The notes beneath the pieces were generated by a model. The model searched no databases. It had not been told where the DNA came from and worked only from the letters and a program-made list of their open reading frames with translations. This document shows, piece by piece, positions 8,973 through 19,900 of a DNA stretch of 64,000 nucleotides (within the stretch, counting starts at the first letter, position 1; each line of letters opens with the position of its first letter). Source of the stretch: Pseudorasbora parva. Taxonomy: Eukaryota; Chordata; Actinopteri; Cypriniformes; Gobionidae. The translations under genes and the position numbers were made by a program. The stretch is from positions 47,269,974 through 47,333,973 of the forward strand of contig NC_090174.1 of assembly GCF_024679245.1 (NCBI RefSeq), read 5' to 3'.

Positions 8973-11653
8973 ACATGAAGATTCCAGAGGTCTGGACGCG
9001 GGTGCCATAGTGTGCCCCGTCCCTGAGAAAGAAGGTCCTTGCTCAGGGGAATCGGCCAAGGAGGGGCTGTCGCGAGGAGTGTGAGTTCTGGGAACCAGGT
9101 CCGGTTGGGCCAATACGGCGCAACTAACAAGACCTGCTCCTCGTCCTCCCTGACCTTGCACAGAGTCTGTGCAAGAAGGCTCACTGGGGGAAACGCATAC
9201 TTGCGTAGGTCCCGGGGCCAGCTGTGCGCCAGTGCATCTGTGCCGAGGGTACCCCCGGTCAGGGAATAGTACCACTGGCAATGGGTCGAGTCCGGAGAGG
9301 CAAACAGGTCGACCTGTGCGGCTCCGAACTGGTCCCATATCAGCTGGACCGCCTGGGGGTGGAGTCGCCACTCTCCCGGAGGTGTCGGCTGACGAGAGAG
9401 CTCGTCGGCTGTCTGGTTCAGCACACCAGGGACATGAATGGCCCGAAGCGACCTCAGCTGCTTCTGACTCCACAGGAGGAGGTGGCGGGCGAGTTGGAGC
9501 AGACGACGGGAGCGTAGACCACCCTGACGGTTGATGTACGCAACGGCCGTGGTGCTGTCCGTACGGACCAGTACATGCTTGCCACGCAGCGGCCCCTTGA
9601 GGCGGCGGAGTGCCAGATGTACTGCCAGTAACTCGAGGCAATTGATATGCCAATGCAATTGCGGCCCCGTCCACAGACCAGCAACTGCATGCCCGTTGTA
9701 CGTGGCCCCCCAGCCTGTGGTAGAGGCATCCGTGAATAGCACAGCATGCCTGGACACTTGTTCTAGGGGCACCCCGGCCCGGAGAAACGAAGTGCTGGAC
9801 CACGGGCTGAAGGTTTGGCGGCAGTAAGGAGTCACTGGGACCCGGTACTGACCGCTCTGCCACGCCCACCTCGGGACTCGGCCATTGAGCCAGCGTTGAA
9901 GCGGTCTCATATGAAGCAATCCGAGCGGCGTGACCGCGGCTGCAGATGCCATATGCCCCAGGAGCCTCTGAAAGAATTTCAGTGGGACCGCTGTCCTGCT
10001 CTTGAACATATTCAAGCAGTTCAACACCGACTGGACTCGCTCCTCGGTGAGGCGCGCCGTCCGGTTGACCGAGTCCAGCTCCATACCGAGATAAGAGATC
10101 CTCTGTGTGGGACAGAGTTTGCTCTTCTCTCGGTTGACCCGAAGGCCCAACTGGCTGAGGTGACTGAGCACCAGGTCCCTGTGTTCGCACAACTGGTCCT
10201 TCGACTGGGCTAGGATCAGCCAATCGTCGAGGTAGTTGAGAATCCGAACGCCGCGTTCTCTGAGTGGAACAATGGCTGCCTCCGCGACCTTCGTAAAGAC
10301 GCGGGGCGACAGGGACAGCCCGAAGGGCAGGACCTTGTACTGATATGCTTTCCCCTCGAACGCAAAGCGTAGGAACGGTCTGTGTCGAGGGAGAATAGAC
10401 ACATGGAAGTACGCGTCCTTCAGGTCGATCGCTGCAAACCAATCCTGGGGACGGATGCATTGGAAAATGCGTTTCTGCGTCAACATCCTGAACGGGAGCT
10501 TGTGCAGGGCCCGATTCAGAACTCGCAGGTCCAGGATTGGTCGTAACCCACCCCCTTTCTTGGGCACAATGAAGTAGGGGCTGTAAAACCCCGTCTTCAT
10601 ATCGGCTGGAGGAACCGGCTTGATCGCGTCCTTCGCCAGTAGGACCTCGATCTCTGACCGCAAGACTTGAGCATCGCTGCTTCGCACGGAGGTGAAGAGG
10701 ATGCCCTTGTACTTGGGTGGCCGGCGTGCGAACTGAATCGCGTAGCCGAGTCTGATGGTACGGATGAGCCAGCGAGACGGCCTGGGGAGACCTAGCCAGG
10801 CCCCCAGAGACCGTACAAGCGGGACCAACGGCACCACAGACGTGCCCGGGGTGGGGCAGCGAAGCGGAGTACTCTGGCCCGACTCGGGAGGCCCGGAGGC
10901 GGCCCGTAGTGTTGCCTGAGCACTCCTGGTTTGGACAGAGAGTGGGTGAGAAGGCCCAGGGGCGTCCTCGGAGCCCACTCTGCTGTCCACTGCCCGGAGG
11001 CAGGGAAGTGAAGCACTCAGCCCCGACCCGGAAGGCCCGTGGGCGGCCCGGAGTGTTGACTGAGTGCTCACAAGAGAGGCAGTGTGTGGGTGAGAAGGCC
11101 CGGGGGCGTCCTCGAGGCCCACACAGCTGCCCCCTGGCGACGGGAGGGTAGGAAAGGAGTGACAAGGCCCGTGGGCGTCGCACACTGCCAACCTGACCCT
11201 CTTGGGGCCCAGAGAGAGAGGAAATTGCTCTTTTGGTGAAAATGTGGGTACCGCTGGACTCCGGAGAGCCAGCGGCAGAGATGTTGTGACCAGTGTTGCC
11301 CCCCCGGTCCTCCTCCGGGGGGGTGGGAGGGATGCGGACATCATCTCCCTCAGAGCAGCTCCTCTTCTCCCTGGGCTGCCCGTCTCAGGGCCGCTTCCCC
11401 TTACGCTTGCCGGCAGGTTTGGCGGGCCCTTGGACGGGTTGGGCGGCCCCCTTGCGTCCGGCGCCCTGCTTCGCGGGTGGAGGCTGCTGCTTGGGCTTGG
11501 CAGGGGCGGAGGCGGACGCTGGAGGACGCCCTCGGCGACGAGCAGACTGGGGGGCTGCCCCGGGCGGCTGGGTGGAGGCAGCAGCGGGCCGCCGGGGCAG
11601 GATGTTTTTGATGGCCTCCGTCTGCTTCTTGGCCACCGAGAACTGCTGGGCAA
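8942..11653 (-). CDS. DIRS reverse transcriptase / RNase H polyprotein
   Basis: An open frame of 903 codons. The first ~300 residues are Pro/Ser/Arg-rich and include imperfect repeats. The RT core follows, with motifs YFIVPKKGGGLRPILDLR, AIDLKDAYFHV, VLPFGLSLSP and the catalytic YLDDWLI. RNase H follows (LFTDASTTGWGA, LELLAVHLAL, RTDSTTAVAYI). The C-terminal segment, with VDLFAS and LLVAPYWP, is typical of DIRS polyproteins. The frame overlaps the 3' end of gag by about 270 nt in a different frame, so frameshifting or internal initiation is needed. No in-frame stop interrupts it. Confidence 0.9.
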   Translation of the reverse strand: MPSSSRWPRSRRRPSKTSCPGGPLLPPPSRPGQPPSLLVAEGVLQRPPPPLPSPSSSLHPRSRAPDARGPPNPSKGPPNLPASVRGSGPETGSPGRRGAALREMMSASLPPPRRRTGGATLVTTSLPLALRSPAVPTFSPKEQFPLSLGPKRVRLAVCDAHGPCHSFPTLPSPGGSCVGLEDAPGPSHPHTASLVSTQSTLRAAHGPSGSGLSASLPCLRAVDSRVGSEDAPGPSHPLSVQTRSAQATLRAASGPPESGQSTPLRCPTPGTSVVPLVPLVRSLGAWLGLPRPSRWLIRTIRLGYAIQFARRPPKYKGILFTSVRSSDAQVLRSEIEVLLAKDAIKPVPPADMKTGFYSPYFIVPKKGGGLRPILDLRVLNRALHKLPFRMLTQKRIFQCIRPQDWFAAIDLKDAYFHVSILPRHRPFLRFAFEGKAYQYKVLPFGLSLSPRVFTKVAEAAIVPLRERGVRILNYLDDWLILAQSKDQLCEHRDLVLSHLSQLGLRVNREKSKLCPTQRISYLGMELDSVNRTARLTEERVQSVLNCLNMFKSRTAVPLKFFQRLLGHMASAAAVTPLGLLHMRPLQRWLNGRVPRWAWQSGQYRVPVTPYCRQTFSPWSSTSFLRAGVPLEQVSRHAVLFTDASTTGWGATYNGHAVAGLWTGPQLHWHINCLELLAVHLALRRLKGPLRGKHVLVRTDSTTAVAYINRQGGLRSRRLLQLARHLLLWSQKQLRSLRAIHVPGVLNQTADELSRQPTPPGEWRLHPQAVQLIWDQFGAAQVDLFASPDSTHCQWYYSLTGGTLGTDALAHSWPRDLRKYAFPPVSLLAQTLCKVREDEEQVLLVAPYWPNRTWFPELTLLATAPPWPIPLSKDLLSQGRGTLWHPRPDLWNLHVWSLDGTRRF
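10887..11190. repeat. Minisatellite-like repeats inside the DIRS pol frame
   Basis: Units of about 145 bp start near 10887 and 11031, with a partial third near 11151. They share GGCCCGTRGTGTTG-like and GTGGGTGAGAAGGCCC blocks. In protein they give repeated EDAPGPSHP-type segments in the linker before the RT core. Confidence 0.7.
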
Positions 11654-12884
11654 AGTCCTCGATGGCGTCGCCGAAGAGGCCGGCCTGACAGACAGGGGCG
11701 TTTAGAAACCGAACCTTGTCCGAATCCCGCATGTCTGTCAGGTTCAGCCACAGGTGGCGTTCCTGGACCACCAAGGTGGACATCGCCCGACCCAGGGAGC
11801 GGGCCGTGACTTTCGTCGCCCGGAGGGCGAGGTCCGTCGCGGCTCGCAGTTCCTGCATAACTGCCTGGTCGGAACCACCCTCGTGCAGTTCCATGAGCGC
11901 TTTGGCCTGGTGGACCTGCAGGAGCGCCATGGCATGCAAAGCTGATGCAGCTTCTCCGCAGGCTGCGTAAGCCTTGCCCGTCAAGCCGGACGAGAACTTA
12001 CACGCCCGGGAGGGGAGACGCGGGGCGTGCCTCCAGTCCGCAGCGGTCTTAGGACACAGGTGCATCGCAACCGACCGCTCGACTGGAGGGATCCCCTCGT
12101 AACCCTTAGCTGCACCACCATCGAGAGTGGTGAGGATGGAGGAGTCAGTCGATCGCTGGCGTACGCTGTACGGCGCTACCCAGGACTTCGTGAGCTCCTG
12201 ATGCACTTCCGGGAAGAAAGGCACCGGGGCGGGACGCTGAGAACCAGCGCGACCCGTCCCGAGAAACCAATCATCCAGCCGCGAAGGTTCGGGACGTGGT
12301 GGAGGGTTCCACTCAAGCCCGACACTTGCGGCGGCCCGGGCAAGCATAGCCGTAAGTTCCGGGTCAGACTCGGGCAACGCTGTCACACCCGAAGGGGGCA
12401 ACGCAGCCGAGTCTTCATCCTCGGAACCCATTAGCTCATCCCCCGATGCAGCAACCGACATCTGGTCCTCCGCCGGAGCCCCAAAAGAGACGACTGGCGC
12501 TCCACGTGGGAGGTCAGCGCGCCCTTCCGGAAGCTCCACCGGTACAGTGGAGGGGGGAGGGGCCCGAGGAGCCGTGAGACCCGTCGGGTTTACCCTGACC
12601 GACACCCTCAGGTCCCCACCAAGGTCATCAGCCAAAGTAGTAGCCCTCTGCTTTGCAGCTGGAGGACCACTAGATCGGGGGATGGACGATGGCGTTCCAC
12701 CTCTTCTGAGGTATTGGAGACGGGACCGCAACACTGCAATGGACATATTCCCGCAATGGGAACATGTCTCATCCACGAACGCAGCCTCAGCGTGCTGTGC
12801 GCCCAGACACGAGAGACAACGAACGTGTCCGTCAAGCGGAGACAGAAATCGACCGCACCCAGAAACACACGGCTTGAATGACAT
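11385..12884 (-). CDS. DIRS gag-like protein
   Basis: A 499-codon frame starting MSFKPCVSGCGRF. The N-terminus has zinc-ribbon-like cysteines (CVSGC, CLSC, CSHC within the first 45 residues). The middle is Pro/Ser/Glu-rich and the C-terminus is strongly basic with Pro/Ala/Lys (ending AGKRKGKRP), as expected for a nucleic-acid-binding gag. It is the first frame after the left ITR promoter. An equivalent fragment occurs in the second DIRS copy at 49260-49841, which supports the assignment. Confidence 0.8.
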   Translation of the reverse strand: MSFKPCVSGCGRFLSPLDGHVRCLSCLGAQHAEAAFVDETCSHCGNMSIAVLRSRLQYLRRGGTPSSIPRSSGPPAAKQRATTLADDLGGDLRVSVRVNPTGLTAPRAPPPSTVPVELPEGRADLPRGAPVVSFGAPAEDQMSVAASGDELMGSEDEDSAALPPSGVTALPESDPELTAMLARAAASVGLEWNPPPRPEPSRLDDWFLGTGRAGSQRPAPVPFFPEVHQELTKSWVAPYSVRQRSTDSSILTTLDGGAAKGYEGIPPVERSVAMHLCPKTAADWRHAPRLPSRACKFSSGLTGKAYAACGEAASALHAMALLQVHQAKALMELHEGGSDQAVMQELRAATDLALRATKVTARSLGRAMSTLVVQERHLWLNLTDMRDSDKVRFLNAPVCQAGLFGDAIEDFAQQFSVAKKQTEAIKNILPRRPAAASTQPPGAAPQSARRRGRPPASASAPAKPKQQPPPAKQGAGRKGAAQPVQGPAKPAGKRKGKRP

Positions 12885-13236
12885 CTTGAAAAAGACGCAG
12901 GGTCAAACCGTGTTGCTCTTTTGTGAATGGAAGTTGCTCTTTTAGTGCTGAAGCACTCAGGGAGATGACCGCGGCTCCACGCAGTTCGATAGTGCAAGCC
13001 TGCGTGAGCTCTCAGTGATATGTGTGTAGCGCCCAGCGAACCAACTGTAATGTAGTGTAATGTAAGGAAACGCTCAGCGAACCAACAGCTCTTTGTACAC
13101 TCAGTCACTGATGTGGACGGTCTCTCGCTGACGCGCCGTATCACCCGCACTGGCAAACTCTCGTTCACAGGAATTTTGACTCGTAGTCAGAAAGCTCTTC
13201 GTAGAAACAGCAAATGAAACTGTTCGGCTCCGAAGT

Positions 13237-13427
13237 AGAAAGCACTGATCTACCATTCCACTTCCTATTTATACCCGCGCTGCGGGGCGGAGCGTGGAAT
13301 GCGTGATCGCATGCCAAATTTCATTGGCTCGTTGTTAGATGCTCGAAGTAGGATTGGTCTCTAAAGTAAGATCCCATTCGTCGGTTCAGTTCTGACGTAC
13401 GTCGAACGTGACCGACTGAAAGGGAAC
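13237..13427 (-). repeat. DIRS left inverted terminal repeat with TATA box
   Basis: Reverse complement of the right ITR over about 165 bp. On the minus strand it carries TATAAATA (13273-13266), positioned to drive transcription of gag and pol. The outer end reads GTTCCCTTTCAGTCGGTCAC on the minus strand. Confidence 0.88.
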
Positions 13428-13603
13428 TGTTAAATCAAGAAATGTATTATGACGCGCAATCACTTCTAATCAACTTTTTTTTTTCTAATCAACTTTTGTT
13501 GCTATTCCCTGAAAAATTGGGTTGTTTTGCCTCTGTCAGTTTAAATTACTTTTTTAAAATATAAACCTAAAAAATTAACAAATCTCTTTAAACGTACCAT
13601 TAA

Positions 13604-13609
13604 TTTATT
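13604..13609 (-). terminator. Candidate polyadenylation signal of the NLR gene
   Basis: AATAAA on the minus strand about 145 nt past the NLR stop codon and just before the DIRS insertion. Position and sequence fit; usage is unproven. Confidence 0.45.
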
Positions 13610-13753
13610 TCTGTAAAGTATTAAAGAAAACAAATATACCTGAATTAAAATATATATAGTTTCTTCACAGGATTCTTGTTAAAAAAGTTATTTTTCTAAA
13701 AATGTTTTGTATTTGTTTATCTTTATGTGTTTGCTGCTATAGTGTGTGTTACA

Positions 13754-14343
13754 TTAAAACTGTATTGTGTTGTTTGCATTCTGTCCAACAGTAGACGTCT
13801 CAATCTGACACAGAGACACTGAGGAGCCAGAATAAAGGCCAAACCCTGCGTAGAGAGGCTCTGGGAATGTGGAGTGGAATGTGTGCAAGTGTGTGACTCT
13901 GTTTGTGTCAGCGATGCTGTAGAAGGAGAGAGTGCCAGCTGGCCAGTCCAAATACACCCCTACCCTTTTAGAACGAGAGGAGGATGACGGTAAGCGCATT
14001 TTAGTCCTCTTATTATTGTGCCAGGCTGAGAAACTGTTATCAGTGCAGATGAGCATCCAGGACTTCTCACTGGATCCGAACTCTGGGTCATTACCCTTTC
14101 CTTTCCTCCTGATACCTTCATATGATGCTGAAACACAGACTCCGTTCTTTCCACTCCACTCAGCCTCCCAGTAACAGCGTCCAGACAGACTCTCTCTGCA
14201 CAGAACCTGAGGATAGCACTCAAATCTGTCAGGATGATCTGGAAACGACTGCACCTCTTCCACATGTGTCACAGTTCTGCTCCCCTCAGACAGACAAAGA
14301 TGTGTGTGTGCAGTGTTTGGGTCCAGTGTGAGCTCACAGGCAT
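13754..14343 (-). CDS. NLR exon 12: PRY-SPRY (B30.2) domain and stop
   Basis: Acceptor GGAGTACAG; begins in phase to complete a Tyr codon, then [20 protein letters not shown] (PRY). SPRY motifs follow: [57 protein letters not shown] and PLYAGFGLY. It ends in TAA at 13754. Full-length for the domain at about 195 residues. Confidence 0.93.
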
Positions 14344-14422
14344 CTGTACTCCATCAGGAATAGAGATTAGAGATTAGAGATTAGAGAAATCATAGACAAC
14401 ACAATAAATGTATAAAAATGTC

Positions 14423-14491
<69 letters not shown>

Positions 14492-16871
14492 CCTACATCT
14501 TCGTAATCCAGCTGTAATCCTAAACTTGCCTTCATGTTCCAGACTGCAAAAAACAAAACAAGAGAGTTAATTTTTGCCTTAATTTCTGCCAATTTAAGTG
14601 TTTGTGTTTCTTCTTTTAACTAGGGATGAGTAACAAAACCCAGTATTTATCAAATTATGAAGGGGCTGAATGACCGCAGTATCGATAAGCTCCAACATTA
14701 CGGGTTCTGCTGTTGGTACTAGAGAAATTACTATGTAGACGTTTCCTTGCAAATTTTATCTTGCCAGCCATTTATATATGCAATAATATTAAACTACTTG
14801 TTTGTGATGCAGTTTTTACTAAACCAGAAGAGAGAGATCTCTCTCACGCAAAGCTGCAGCATGCACAGCAGTTTCTACTGTTGCTAAATTGCAGGATGTG
14901 TTCAATCATAAAAATAACTATTAAGAGCAAAATCTGCTTAAAAAACGCTGTTTCCAAGGCTGCTTTCTGTGTGTGCTCTGAAACAGACCACAACTAGGCC
15001 TAATTTAGGATGTGTGTGTGTGTGTGTGTGTGTGTCTAAGCGATTTAATACAGACAAAAATATGACAAAATGACAGCTTCAACATGTTTGTAACAAAGCA
15101 GAGAGAACAATTATTCACTACCAAGTATTTTTTCCCTACTATGGTAGTGAATGGTTGTTCTCTCTGCTTGGTTACAAAAACTTTTCCAAATATCTTCTTT
15201 TGTGTTCAGCATAACAAATAAACTCATAAAGGTTTAGAACAACATGAGGCTGAGTAAATGACAGAATTTTCATTTTTGCGTGATCTATCTATTTGTTGTA
15301 GGAAAGCAATAAGAGGAAACAAAAAAGTGATGTGATTAAAGGCAGGACGAGGATCAACATTGGACCAGCGTTTGCTCGTTGGCGTGAGCTGAACGAGGCG
15401 TGCCCGACCGATGCTGTCCTGCTTGTTATGGTGATTACCTACCACGCAAACATTGAATTGAAGTATCATAGATTCTGTAAAACGGTAACCAATAGACTAC
15501 TATAATGACGCTGGCTTGTAAACGTGAGCATCGTGATTATTTGGCGTTTGAAAAAAATAAAACCCATGAAATTATATTCATATGACATGCTGAAACATAT
15601 GCCACTGACTGTACCTGGGATGAAGACATTTCACACGCGACGCCAGAAGAACACCTGCATGTAAACTCCTCCTGCAGTGTTCAGGGGAACTGTAAGTGCT
15701 GCACCAACCCGAGGGGCCACTTTTATGTAGTTATTTGGCCCACCCAGCACCACTGCATATATTTTTACAACCCGCCCCGCACCCGCGACCATTAAATAGA
15801 CATACGAGGTCCGCGGGTTATGAGACGACCCGTGCATTACTAGTTTAGGGCTATCAGGGTTGTCATGTCAAAAAAAATGCACGCGCGATGGCATCCCCTG
15901 TTGTAGGATGACAGATCTTACGACAGTAGTTGAGGACATTATTTTTTCCCAACTGTAGGGGGACCCCGAGAGCAAAAGTTACCCAGTGCTACTTTAAAAC
16001 AACAAATTTACTTGAAATATAAAACTGTGATAAAAAAGATTTGTGTGAAGTATTGTGTGAAGTTATTTTTCTTACAATTTGTTTTAATCTAGTTTTAAGC
16101 CTAATCTTTAGCGTTTTGTTAGATCGTACCACTACGTTCAACCAAAAAAAAAAAAACTGTCAATGCTGTATGAAAATAAAACTTATTCAGTGTATCTCTA
16201 GGGTGCCAAAATGGTCAGAATCTCAGGATTTAAAGCAAATACTTAGTACACACATACAACTAAATAGGCCTACATGTAATTAAATATGTATGACAAGAAA
16301 AGTCTTATTGTACAACATACTTGAGTATCTCCAGTTTGTAGGTTGGATCATTCACTCTGTCCAAGAGAACCTGACCACCTAATTCTCCTGAATAATTGCA
16401 GCTGAGGTCCAGTTCTCTCAAGTGTGAGGGGTTTGAAGTCAGAGCTGAAGCCAGAACAGAACAGCCTTTCTCTGTGATAAAACAGCCCGACAGTCTACAA
16501 AGACACACATTTAAAGATGTTCAAGACCAAATAACTGACGGATATAATCAATAATATATTTTATATAATAGGATGTATAAAATCATCTCGTGTAAACTTC
16601 CATCTATAGTCAAACGTAAGCTTGTGAAACACCTCAGTATCTCCAGTTTACAGTGTGAACTCTTCAGTCCATCTGAGAGCATCTCCACTCCCGAGTCCTG
16701 TAGGTCATTTTTGCTCAGATTCAGCTCTCTCAAGGGGCAGTTAGCTGATTGTAAAACTGAGGCCACATTTGCACAGCACCGATCAGAGAGATTACACATG
16801 GACATTCTGTGTAAAACAACAAAACAAAAAAACACCAACTGAAAATGAATACTAGGTGAACTGACTTGTGT

Positions 16872-16917
<46 letters not shown>

Positions 16918-19900
16918 ATTTTATTTATAATGCGCTTTTCTTAAAGCCAATGCTACAGTAAAATAACAATAATACAACAATAAATAAAATGCAAAAAACA
17001 ATAAAAACAACTATAGCAATACAACAAATGATTAAAGAAAAACAGTCTTAATGTGTCTTAATTAAACAAATGTGTCTTAATCAACTTTTTAAAATGACCC
17101 AACGTTGGTGCATTTCTGATGGGCAGAGGAAGCACATTCCATAGCTTGGGGGCTTTGTATGAAAAGGCTCTTTCCCCCATGGACTTTGGCTTGCATGAAG
17201 GCTGATGAAGTGAAAGAGTTAGCAGAGCAAAGAGCACGTGAAGGAGTATAAGGACTGATGAGGTCACAAAGATACTCAGGTGCAATCCCATGAAGTGCCT
17301 TGTATGTTAAAATAAGAATTTAAAATCAATTCTCACATTTATGGGAAGCCAGTGCATTTGTGAAAGAACAGGTGTAATGTGTTCACGAGGAGAAGTACGA
17401 GTGAGCACACGAGCGGCAGAATTTTCAATATACTGCTGAAGCTTGCTCAACAATAAAGATGGAAGTCCAGAGAACAAGGCATTACAGTAATCTAACCTAG
17501 TTGTAATGAAGGCATGTATAAGCCTTTCTGTGTCTGCAAAAGAGAGAAAAGGTCTTAGTCAAGCTATGTTTCTCAGATGGAAAAATGCAGTTTTAGAGAT
17601 GTGTTTTATGTGTGCTTCAAATGTTAATTGTGGATCAAAAATCACACCAAGATTTCGCACCTGTGAAGTAGGGATTATCAGGCAGGAATCAACAATCAAA
17701 CTGATCTGCTCGGCTTTACGAATCACTGCTCGGCCACTGTACCAATCTGCATTAATTCAGTTTTGGAGCAGTTCAGTTTCAGGAAGTTATTCTACATCCA
17801 GATACTGATCTCTGCTAGACAGTTACGCAAAGCTATTAATGAGCAATGCACATCAGGACTAGTGGTGATGTAAATCTGTGTATCGTCCGCATAGCAGTGA
17901 TACCCAAGACCATATTTCCTGATGAAGCAGAAGCATACAAATGTTAAAAAAAATTGGACCCAGTACTGAATAGGCCTACCATTTGGTATAGTGTATACTA
18001 AATGGTAACCTTCCCGTCACTTTTTTGTATTCAACACTTAAACTGCAATTCATCGACTGACTGAGACTGGCTCCAAAAGAGAGTCAAACCCATAGCCCTG
18101 TTGCAAGCAGTCGAGGCCAAGGGCCATGAGAGAATGGGGCAAGGTGCGCTGCACCGAGTAGCAACGACATTGAAGGACGAGAGGACCAAGCCTGGATTTT
18201 ACGTAGTGTTTTGTTTATGTGTGCAGCAGTCACCCATGAGGGACTGCATGCTTTACTTTTATTTTGGTGTTTATAAAGTCTTTGCATGTACAGCGGTTCT
18301 GCCTCCTTCTTCCCAGAACAGCATATGTTGTTACAACCCACCACCCCAAAATGCCCAACTTGCAGTAAAAAATATGTTTACCACTGAAAAGTGGTTTTGG
18401 TCTATACGGCTAAGTTTGCCCTTTAGGACAACTGTGAGCGGGTGAATTTTTAACTCACCCGTTTAAATTATATTTATAAGTTCTGCATAATTAAGTGCAT
18501 GGCCACTTGAGTGACAGGTGGATTGCCACGGCTGTCACTACTAGCCGTTTCATTAATTTTAAATTTTACATTATTTATAATTTTATTTAAAAATTTACTA
18601 CACTCCAGAATCATACAGAATGTGATTAGCTGTATGCTGAAACCATAATCTGTATAAAACAGGTATATAATGTGTCATATAATGTTATGCTTGCATTTTA
18701 TAAATACTATAACATTTAGCACAGACAATATGGAAGTATTTGTTTTAATTGTTGATATGTCCTCAAAAATATGTGTAGGAAATAGGCCTATAATTACTCA
18801 GGAATAGACAGTGCAACAGAACAGAATGAGGACTGGGATGCCCACCACCTTTTTTAAGATAACTTGATCATATCGAGATAGGCGGGCTTGGTTTCAGCAA
18901 CCAGGCACCTCAGCTCCACCCACGTACTGCCTCTTTGCCCATTTTCGGTTATCCTGGAGTGACGTACTGCCAAGATGGTGACGGCCGACTCCGCCCACTT
19001 TGGGCTTCAAAAATGCTCTTCAGAAACCTATTAGTGATGTCATGGAAACTATGTCCATTGTTTTATACAGTCTATGGCAGGGAAGGGCAAACTCAGTCCT
19101 GGAGGGCCTCTGTCCTGCAGAGTTTAGGTTTAACTCTGATACACCTCACCTACCTCTAACTTTCTAGTAATCCTGAAGACATTGATTATCTTGTTCAGGT
19201 GTGTCTGATTAGAGCTAAACTAAAGGAGAGTGGCCCTCCAAGACCAAAGTTACCCATCCCCTCTTTTGAGCATGAAAGTACAAAGCAAACATACTTGTGC
19301 GTATAAATACATTAAAATATATATTAATAAACAGTCATAGTACTATTATATCAATGAAACTAATCTGAAACACAAACCTCAGTATCTCCAGTTTACAGTG
19401 TGGACTCTTTAGTCCAGCTGAGAATATCTCGACTCCTAAATCCTGCAGATCATTGTCACTCAGGTCCAGCTCTTTCAGAAGACAGTTTAATGACTGTAGA
19501 GTTGAAGAAATCCTTTCACCGGACTGGCCAGTGAGATTACAGCTGGATAATCTAAAATAAACAGCAATTCATTACATTCTATTATGTTTAATATGAGGTA
19601 AAATTATGTAACGTCCTGATGATATTAACAACAGCACAATCCATTCCAAATATAAAAAAGTCGAGTCAAAGATCAAAATCAAGCTTTAATCCATGTCTAA
19701 CACATCAGGATTAAAAGCCACATTTAAACACTGCTTCACAAACCTTAGTTTTTCCAGTTTACAGCTATTCAGTCCAGCAGAGAGCCACTGCAGCCCTGAA
19801 TCCTGCAGGTTGTTATTGCTGAGGTTTAACTCTCTCAGGCAGGAGTCCATTGACTGAAGCACTGAGGCCAGAGTTTCACAGGACCGGTCAGTGAGTTTAG

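Larger units (their letters stand above)
6911..13427 (-). mobile_element. DIRS-type tyrosine-recombinase retrotransposon, apparently intact
   Basis: The element is oriented on the minus strand. Inverted terminal repeats at about 6911-7122 and 13237-13427 share an uninterrupted, essentially identical block of about 165 bp. An internal complementary region at 7184-7296 pairs with both outer ends: one half with 6911-6966, the other with 13370-13427. Between them lie gag, RT/RNase H and tyrosine-recombinase frames in the order expected of DIRS elements. There is no LTR direct repeat, DDE integrase or target-site duplication. Both ITRs contain TATAAATA (7087-7094 plus, 13266-13273 minus), a likely promoter. 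Long open frames and matched ITRs suggest a young insertion. Confidence 0.92.

Noticed and set aside
8942..11183. A second protein encoded by the long recombinase frame across the RT region
   Set aside because: The translation is low-complexity Arg/Pro/Ser-rich with no recognisable domain and lies over a clearly conserved RT in another frame. Only 7935-8972 shows recombinase motifs.
7360..13168. Plus-strand open frames and other long antisense frames within the DIRS element
   Set aside because: They are shadows of GC-rich coding sequence; none shows a domain or codon pattern of its own.
6911..13427. Endogenous retrovirus or Gypsy element
   Set aside because: The repeats are inverted, not direct. 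There is a tyrosine recombinase instead of a DDE integrase and no protease or envelope.
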